Shown one piece after another: positions 56,440-64,000 of a DNA stretch of 64,000 nucleotides; the first letter of the stretch is position 1, and each line of letters opens with the position of its first letter. This stretch comes from Euphorbia lathyris. Taxonomy: Eukaryota > Streptophyta > Magnoliopsida > Malpighiales > Euphorbiaceae. A program made the position numbers and the translations under genes. Under the pieces are notes generated by a model, which was not told the origin of the DNA, made no database searches, and was given only the letters and a program-made list of their open reading frames with translations. The stretch lies in assembly GCF_963576675.1 (NCBI RefSeq), contig NC_088910.1, positions 88,170,104-88,234,103 of the forward strand, in the 5' to 3' direction.

Positions 56440-59030
56440 GCATGGGCTTTGAAGGCTCTTCAGGGGCTCGAATCAAATTTCAAATTCTGCTAATTTTAAA
56501 GCCCATTCGACTAGTCTTCCTGAAGTTTCAGGTCATTGGAGGATTTTCCTAGGTGGCATGTCAGTTTGAACCATTATGGGATGACATTAGAAATAATGTT
56601 GAAGCTTTTGCATTGTGATGACTACAGTGAAGGCTAATTTTTCGAAACTGGGATATTGAGTTTCTACATCCCAAAGCACTCTACTTACATATTAGACTAG
56701 GAATTGTTCTCCCTTTTTTTCCCGTATCAAAACCGTGCTTATGCATTCATCAGCAACACTGATGTATATGTAGAGTGTCTCTCCTACTTCGGGTCTACTC
56801 AATAGTGAAGGCGTGACAGGAATTGTTTCAGGTCTTCAGATGACTTATGACATTCGAGTGTCTATTGGAAATCTTTTATTCTCTTCAAGCTTTTGTAAAA
56901 TGGCAAACATCGTTTGTCCAAACAGAAAAAGAACCTTCGTAAGGCGTTTATCTTGTTGTTCAATTTTTGTACATCATTCAGCTTTAATGGTGGCTCCCTT
57001 GAATCTTATATGGATTGGCTTTTGTTCCTCTTTGGAAGATCATAAATCCTAAGAATTTTCCTGAATCCACACCAAAGGTGCATTTTTTTGGGTTAAGCTT
57101 CAAACTGTAGGACTTTAGATTTGAGAAAAACCAAATCGAGATCTTTAGCATGCCATTCCTTTGTGCGGCTTTTTATGATCATATCATCGACATAAACTTC
57201 CACATTCTCTCCGATTAGGTCCTTAAATATTTCATTGACCAACCGTTGGTATGTTGCCCCTGCATTCTTGAGGTCGAATAGCATTATGTTGTAATAGTAT
57301 GTCCCCTCATATGTGATGAAGCTTGTCTTTTCTTTGTCTCTAGGGTCCATGGGTATCTGGTGATACCCTTAAGCTGCACCGCACGTGGATTAGACGACGT
57401 ATCCTGCTATGGAATCAATAAGCATGGTAAAGGCTGGGAGTCCTTCAGGCATGCTTTGTTAAGGTCAGTGAAATCCACACATATTCGCCACTTGCCATTG
57501 GCTTTTTGACCAACACCACATTGGCTCACCATTTGGGGTATTGAACTAGCTCGATGTGCCCGTAGCCCATCAGTTTTTTGACATCCGTGCTCATTATCTT
57601 CTATCTTTCTGGACCATGGTTCCTTTTCTTTTAGTTGACGCCTTCTATGGACTTATCAATGTTCAGTGAATGCATTATGACATCCGGTAAAATGCCTGTT
57701 ATGTTTACTAGATACTAAGCGAATATGAGATGTTGACTTTCACACACTTTGCTTACCTTGTATTTTGATGATTTGTCGTTATTTGGGCAACATTGACTTT
57801 TGAGCAGAAGGTTTGGCTTGTGCTCATCCCAAAGGATATAAATCCTTGCCCTCTTTATTAGCTCTTGAAAATACCTAGGTCTGGAGGTAATTATGCGCTG
57901 CTACAGGGGGGTGTGGCTATGGTAATTGCTAGCCGTGGAGTCTATTGCTCCTCCGATGTTGAATTCTTTTATCCGGATGGTCAAGGCTTCAAAATGCTTA
58001 ATGAATTGGGCTAGAGTTTCCCCTTTGGTTTGGACAATTTTATTTAAGTCTTGCATCATTTTTCCTTTAGGAATGGAGGTCACAAAGTGATCTGCAAAAG
58101 ATGTTACCATTTGATTAAAATTGTGAATAGAACTTTGAGGAGGTGCTCGTACCAGAAGCCTGCCGAATATTTCAAGGTTATGGGGAAAAGATGTTAGAGA
58201 ACGACATTTATGGCTATTAATGCCTCCATAATTCTTCTAAAAAATTTAACGTGATTTATTGGATCCTCAGTGCCCCCATATTGACTAAAAGTGGGGATCC
58301 ATAATCCCACAGGCATCGCCTGACACTAGATTTTAAAGGACAAATGTGTACATATATTTGTCAAGGCTGAAGTCCCGGTGTATGTACTGGGGGTATCTTT
58401 GTTTTCCAAGCCTTGCATTCGGATGATCTCGTACATCTCCTTCTTACTAATGGGTTTATCCTTATCCTCATCTTTTGGTCCGCTCTTCTCCCCATGTCTC
58501 CTATGGGCTGATTGATACTTATGGGGAGCCTGTTTATCGCTTTCTCACCTTCCCTCCGGGTGAGATCATGGCCTTTCTCTAAAAGCCTCTGAGCCCTCTC
58601 TCCATCTGGGTGGACTAAGTGATCTAGATCATTTTCTCCTTAGGGATGGGATTCTGGCATACCTTCTAGATGGTCGAGTTGGCCGATGACTGGATTCTCC
58701 GGTGTTGTTTTGATTATTCTATATGATTTCTTCTGCATTTTTCAGTTTCTCTTTTAACTCAACCATTTCCATCGCGTGTGCTACCCTGATGTCATTCATC
58801 TCTTTCTGGATTCCCCCCAAATTTTGGCAGAATCGACTAGTGATCTCATCAACTAACCTCTGGTATTGAGGCTCTAGTGGTCCATGGTGTCCAGAGAGAG
58901 TTTCCCTTATGGAAAACAGTTCCTAGAAGTTTGCTGGATCCGAAGGCCTTTAGTATTCCACGTGGCCGCTGGATTTGAAGGCTCTTAATGCTTCACTGTT
59001 TTATTCCATATGGTATCACAATGCAATGTC
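56440..59030 (-). mobile_element. Tat-type Ty3/gypsy remnant (gag, RT, RNase H), no LTRs
   Basis: On the - strand, gag-like sequence (58990-57900, including HFVTSIPKGKMMQDLNKIVQ and FIKHFEALTIRIKEF) is followed after only about 0.5 kb by RT (57480-57090: MDPRDKEKTSFITYEGTYYY, NAGATYQRLVNEIFKDLIG, active-site VEVYVDDMI) and an RNase H-region scrap (GRLVEWALKLAEFEI, about 56500). The protease region between gag and RT is deleted or too decayed to read. Frames are broken by many stops. Confidence 0.85.
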
Positions 59031-59206
59031 TTTTTTTTTATAAATCATAAATATTTAGGGCTCATTTGGTTCACATGTTCCTGTTTGTTGTTGTTGTTGT
59101 TAGCTCTTTGTTGTTGCTTATATAGTAGATATTAGTTATCTTTTCTCTTAAAAGCAGCTGTCAAAAATTTACCAAACACTTTATATCTCATGTTTAAAAT
59201 TAAAAA

Positions 59207-59715
59207 GGGCAAATTACATCCATGGCCAGTGAACTTTACCCATTTAACATTGTGGCCAATGAAGTTCAATTCTTAACAGTATGGCCACTGAACTTTACAC
59301 TTTTTAACATCGGTGGCCACTCAACGCCTCAAAACGACCGCTGACGGTCTGAAAAAAATCGAAGAGTTAATGATATTCTAAGGAACTTTAATTCTTGAAA
59401 ATTTTCGTTTTTGAGACCATTTAGGTGTTGTTTGGTTAGGAGAGAGAGTGAATTTTTAGAGAGAGAAACCTCCAAAAAATGTGGTTTTGGAAAATAAAAA
59501 ATGTGGTTTCATGGTAAATGTCATTTTGAACAACTTTAATTCTTGAATATTTTCATTTTGACATCGTTAACGGTAATTTTGAGGACTTGGTTAAAGTTGA
59601 GTGGCCACCGATGTAAAAATGTGTAAAGTTTAGTCGTCATATCGTTAAGAATTGAAATTCAATGGCCACAATGTTAAAATGAGTAAAATTCAATGGCAAT
59701 TGATGTAATTTACCC
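59207..59715. mobile_element. TIR MITE, 509 bp, 10-bp TSD AAATTAAAAA
   Basis: Ends GGGCAAATTACATC and GATGTAATTTACCC with inner repeats GGCCA(C/G)TGAACTTTA. TSD 59197-59206 and 59716-59725 is perfect but low in complexity. The TSD length suggests a MULE-type element, distinct from the GGCTTAATAC group. Confidence 0.88.
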
Positions 59716-59725
59716 AAATTAAAAA

Positions 59726-61353
59726 GAAAATACCAGTTTTGAAAAATAGAAATAAACGGCATTTAGAATAACAATAAATTTCTTTGAATGAATTTCCAAA
59801 ATCAATACACATAATTTTAATAAAGGCTTTTATGAAATGAATTCAATCCAAATAAAATCAAATAATAATAAAACCATTCACTGTTAGAGATTATACTAAA
59901 AATTATTATTATTATCAGGTCTTAACTATTAATTTAAGAGATTGTTTTATTCTACTTTTTAAAGCTTGTGTTGTGAATGATGTTTTATCCCAAACATTGG
60001 ATATTTAGCAGTCGTGTGGTTCTTAAAATAGACTAGAATTCCTAAAAAAATTCTATTCTACCATGGATTTATTATTATTCCCATGAAATTTATATTCCAC
60101 GATTATTGTAGTTAATATATACATTCTACAACAAATTTTTGGGTTATTAGCAAATATAGATGTATAATTATTTGTATTACTTTAAGAATGCATCTTGATT
60201 GTAGTTGAAGAAAAAATTTCATTAGTGAATGTTTGTTAAAGGAGTCCCTAAAAAATTTCTGTATTAAGCATTTAATCTTTTATTTTTAGTCATATTAAGC
60301 ATGTGATCATTTATTTCTAATCTTTTAAAAGAGTTCTTACAAAATTTTATTAGTGAATGTTTGTTAAAAGAGTCCCTAAAAATGTTTGTTAAACATCTGA
60401 TCTTTTTTTTTTGTCACATTACATTAAGCTTTTGATGACAAAAAAAAAACTTTGAATATAAAACTCGGTTAATAAAGAGTTATTCATTTCAGTTGTGTTT
60501 GAAATTTGTATGTTTCATAGTTTAAAAACAATTTTTAATATGTATAATGTGACTTTAGAAAAATTGTAAAAACTTTAATTCAAATTGTAAAAAAATATAA
60601 TTTCAAATACAAATGAAATAAATAATGCATTTTTAACTGAATTAAGTGTTCACAACGAACTAATTTGGTAAACAGTGGCTCAATGAGACAAAAAAAGATC
60701 ACAAAGTTAACGTGTTCAAATAAAAGATCGAGGATTTAATGAAAAAGAAAATAGAGATCAAGGGGCTTAAGATGCTTTTTACTTTTTATTATTATTATTA
60801 TTTTTTTTTTTTTTATCATCGAGATTACACACATATTTGGCAAAACAGGAATAAACACATTTTTTTTTTTTAGCTTTAGATGAAATCCCCAAAATTGAAT
60901 CTTTATGTCACTTTTTTCTTGTACGTCTATATATAGACGAATTAGTACTAAATAAAATTGATTTAAGGTGGAAGTAACTCTAGTTGCTTGAATTAGGATG
61001 CAAATTTGATTAGTGTGTACAACAAATTTTGATTGGGAAAAGAATTCACTAAAGATTGTATGATCAAGCTCAAATCATTTTCATCTAACAAAAGCTCCTA
61101 TTCGTGGTCTGTACTTCTAATTTTCAGGTAATCTAGCTTCTGACTAACGAATCTGTCACACATATCTCTCATCTTCGGTCAATTGGTTCCACAAAAGCTA
61201 CCAAGATTATATGTGATGTAGATAATGTTGCGCCAATTAACGAACAATAAGAGATGCGACTCACAAATTTGTTAGACAGGGGTTAGATTATCTAAGAATT
61301 ACAAAGTATCATGACTTACTAAAGAAATTTAGGCAACTGCATAAGCCAAAATT
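59726..61353. other. AT-rich intergenic sequence downstream of the hydrolase
   Basis: Contains a short direct repeat (60223-60262 and 60345-60383, core TTAGTGAATGTTTGTTAAA) and poly(T)/poly(A) tracts. The hydrolase 3' UTR should occupy part of 61100-61353. Nothing else recognised. Confidence 0.5.
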
Positions 61354-62403
61354 CTACATATGTGATTCAAACCATTTAAAAATCTGGTCAGATTGCAAGC
61401 TTGTCATTTCATGGTATGCAAATGCAAGATTTAGTTCCTCCTGCACATGCTGAATCAAATTCTTATCCAACACAAGCTCCTCAGTTTCCCGGAGAGCTGC
61501 TTTCCATGGTGTTGCACGCCCGTCTTTCTTCATGTATCCGTTCCTATCAACAAAGCCCTTGTCTTGAAACAGCTTAAAAAGCTTAGAAGAGACTGTTCCA
61601 TCAAGTCCTGGAATTCTATCAGCTAGATAACTTGGTGATAGTGCGAATTCCATGCACTTAATCTCAGCAACATCTATGCCTTTGTCCTTTAGAACTTCGA
61701 CAAATTCACTTATCTTTTGTTGCCTATATAAATCTTTTGGCATATGCACGAAAAGTGTAGCCGGATAGTTTTCTGTGATATCAATACCATCAAATAGACC
61801 TTCAGCAATCATGAGTACTACGCTGTTAAATCTCAGACTGGTGGCAAGTGCAGAAACAAAGTACCCTCCTGAAGATGCCCCCAAAGCTACAATCGGAAGC
61901 TTTTCGAGTTTATTCTTCTGCAACCACCATTTTATAATATCCTTGACAATTTGCGTTTCCTCAGCAAAAGTCCAGCACCTGCCTGCACTTGATATGGTAA
62001 GAACAGCAAAATTATGAGCAAGAGCATAAAGGGTGAGTCGCCTTTCCTCAGGCAAACCAACGCATTTATGGCAGCTAGGAGATCTATCCCAAAAGTTACT
62101 GGCTCTGCCATTGCATCCATGAGCCAAAAAAAGAACAGCTTTGGGTGAATCAGGTATTTGCCATATTACATCTGTTCCATTTCTAAACTTTATAGTTGGG
62201 TGAAACCTCGGAAACTCGAAAGGATTTGACTTCTGGTTTTTGATTGCCGATCCAAGTGAAGGATGTGTTTCTTTGTGATGGTTGTACAATAACAATACAA
62301 GAAACAAGAAAACCATGACTAGACATGTGCCAAGAATCGGCACCCGACAATTTTGATTTTGATATCCATGCCATCCCTTTGATTTATTTCCACGCTTCAA
62401 CAT
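61354..62403 (-). CDS. Plant alpha/beta hydrolase with N-terminal membrane anchor, 349 residues
   Basis: Single coding exon. The frame is open upstream to ATG 62469, but I choose ATG 62403: it follows a splice acceptor (TTTGCTTTCAG) by two bases, and the 22 extra residues would be a Phe-run encoded by a C/T tract. A 5'-UTR exon near 63151-63230 (donor AAG/GTCAGT) would complete the gene. Residues 21-40 (VPILGTCLVMVFLFLVLLLY) form a signal anchor. The fold shows an oxyanion region (LFLAHGCNGRASNFW, about 91-105) and nucleophile elbow GASSG (Ser177). The Asp and His of the triad should lie in the C-terminal half (candidate His near the end, FAYHEM). Similar to uncharacterised plant alpha/beta-hydrolase superfamily proteins (AT3G12150 type, from memory). 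Substrate unknown; likely membrane-bound in the secretory system. Confidence 0.88.
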   Translation of the reverse strand: MLKRGNKSKGWHGYQNQNCRVPILGTCLVMVFLFLVLLLYNHHKETHPSLGSAIKNQKSNPFEFPRFHPTIKFRNGTDVIWQIPDSPKAVLFLAHGCNGRASNFWDRSPSCHKCVGLPEERRLTLYALAHNFAVLTISSAGRCWTFAEETQIVKDIIKWWLQKNKLEKLPIVALGASSGGYFVSALATSLRFNSVVLMIAEGLFDGIDITENYPATLFVHMPKDLYRQQKISEFVEVLKDKGIDVAEIKCMEFALSPSYLADRIPGLDGTVSSKLFKLFQDKGFVDRNGYMKKDGRATPWKAALRETEELVLDKNLIQHVQEELNLAFAYHEMTSLQSDQIFKWFESHM

Positions 62404-63235
62404 TACTGAAAGCAAAAGAGCTATTGATTCACAAAATAACTTAAAAAAAAAAAAGAAGAAGAAGACCAAAACTCATGAAGAATATCAATTCAATTCACTG
62501 CCACGGTAACACTAGAAGTAAATCATTCAGGTCTATTTGAACAGGACTAAGAAGATTCTGAATGCGGTGAATGGCTGAATGTAAGCAAGGATCAGATATG
62601 CCTCTCCCCAAAACTTGAAAGTGGAAAATGATTGTATTAAATGAAACCCTATGAATCGTCTATTGTCATCGGCCAAGCAAGAAGTTCAGATGTATCATAT
62701 TGATTCTGAAAGAACAGTCCGAGAAAGCAGAATCATTATATTAGTTCATAAGCAATAGGAACTGTCACAATTTCTTCACTTGCTATGTCGACAAATTCAA
62801 CTAAACAGTAAACGAAAACTACACTGTACTTGCTAAAGGTTTACCCAAAATCCTTCTCTAGAAAAACAAACTCGGCAAATTAAAGCATACAATTCTACAA
62901 GGAACGATAACAGAGACAGAGAACAACGAAAAACATAAAAGTAAGCGAAAACAAATAGATCAAGCTAACATAGAAATTCCTCAAGCATCCAATCCCAAAA
63001 ACACATTTCCAAAATCAATGCACCTAAAACCCTAAATTATACGACAAATTTCAAGTCAGAAATTCAGGAATTACACTTAAGAATAGCCAAAACTCAAAAA
63101 GCAATTATGAATTTCGGAAGAAGAGAACTAAAGTTAACATATCACTGACCTTGGCATTGAATCGGAAATCTGAGCAGCGAGTTCAAACTTCACAAAAAGA
63201 TCATGATCCTATGGTTTTATGACCTGGGCACATAG
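62404..63235 (-). other. Hydrolase 5'-UTR exon and intron, upstream region
   Basis: - strand: exon about 63230-63151 ending AATGCCAAG/GTCAGTGATA; intron 63150 to about 62406, ending TTGCTTTCAG. No other coding sequence seen. Confidence 0.6.
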
Positions 63236-64000
63236 TTAAATTCTATTATTCCAAAGAAAATTTTAAATTGTTTATACCAATATCAACTAAAATAAATAAA
63301 AAGAAATATATATATAAATATAAAATAAGTATTGAAAAATTATCTAATTAAGTTTTGATTTAATATTAAAATGAATTTTACTATGTTGACATGTTAGTCG
63401 TGCTTTAGAAATTTCTCTTTTTTTAAGATTTATTCCAACGTCTCTTAAGTATTATATCCGCATAATTTATGTTATGTACATTAAATTTATTTCTCTTTTT
63501 AAAGCATCACCAACATTAACCAGCTATTTGATTTTCCAAAATAATATAAAATATTAGTTAATCAAAATTTAGTCAGCAAAAAAAAGTTGGAAAGAGAAAC
63601 AAAAAAAAAGAAAGTATAAAAAATGCAAATAAGAAGAACATTAACAAGAACATGTACCTTGGGAACTAAAGTCCATTTGGCATAAGATGGTTGAGAAGTG
63701 TGTTTAGTTTTTCTATTAAAAAAAATCTTTTGCTTTTACCACAAAACCTTTTCTTAACTTCAATTCATTCACATTTTAGCTATGGATGTAATTGAACCGG
63801 GTCGCTCATAGAAATTTAAGTAAATTATGTCTAAATAAATTTGATGAAAATAAATTCGATAAATTACAAAACTATATCAAATGGAAAGCTCATTTACATA
63901 TTTAACTCATTTACTCAACCTACTACATATCTAGACTGTTTTTGTGTGACTTTCCCATAATACCCCCAATCCTTCATCTTCCTCTTCCTCTTCCTTACGG
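63236..64000. other. AT-rich intergenic sequence
   Basis: Expected promoter side of the hydrolase, without a clear TATA box. No ORF or repeat boundary recognised up to the window end. Confidence 0.45.

Noticed and set aside
1..64000. tRNA, rRNA, CRISPR array or bacterial-type operons
   Set aside because: No cloverleaf-like sequence, rRNA motif or spaced direct-repeat array was recognised; the iMet-like motifs are primer-binding sites of retroelements.

Overview
The window is nuclear DNA of a flowering plant, almost certainly a eudicot. The evidence is spliced GT-AG genes for plant Elongin-A and a plant alpha/beta hydrolase, plant-type retrotransposons (Sirevirus-like copia, Athila- and Tat-type gypsy, L1-type LINE), Mutator-like elements (MULEs), a Stowaway MITE, and a nuclear copy of the 5' end of chloroplast rbcL. 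No species can be assigned. Two host genes are well supported: Elongin-A (about 47.9-51.7 kb, + strand) and a membrane-anchored alpha/beta hydrolase (61.35-63.2 kb, - strand). Most of the rest is transposon DNA.

1-29.8 kb is one nested stack that can be read from target-site duplications (TSDs). An L1-type LINE (- strand) lies between two inverted repeats that are bordered by an 11-bp direct repeat. A 22.2-kb Sirevirus-like copia element (2544-24722, TSD GTACA) is inserted in its ORF2. The left LTR of that element holds a 7.5-kb Athila-like element without gag-pol (3825-11306, TSD ATACT). The long third ORF downstream of pol holds two solo LTRs of related sequence in opposite orientations (12391-13787, TSD GATAC; 15162-16493, imperfect TSD). 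Subtracting the nested insertions leaves an element of about 11.95 kb and a third ORF of exactly 1057 codons. That ORF has a TATA box of its own about 100 bp upstream of its ATG.

29.8-47.8 kb is a mosaic: a Tat-type gypsy LTR with the start of gag; a 1.7-kb foldback element seated in a (TA)n microsatellite; a possible Helitron end; an inverted-repeat element that carries a chloroplast rbcL fragment and a Stowaway; a 5'-truncated LINE with a 15-bp TSD; LINE RNase H scraps; a 682-bp MITE; and a 6.5-kb MULE (38961-45489, TSD TATTTATTA). The MULE carries a decayed mudrA-type transposase on the - strand and a convergent two-exon GRF-type zinc-finger gene on the + strand. MITEs at 38246-38927 and 55433-55955 share its terminal bases and its 9-bp TSD length.

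47.8-64 kb holds Elongin-A (seven coding exons plus a 5'-UTR exon, with an LTR-like insert in its longest intron), a 3'-truncated copia remnant, a MITE, a Tat-type gypsy remnant (- strand), another TIR MITE (59207-59715), and the alpha/beta hydrolase. No tRNA, rRNA or CRISPR array was seen. The transposon proteins are all pseudogenes with stops, frameshifts or lost catalytic residues. Only the two host genes, and possibly the GRF gene, have intact reading frames.
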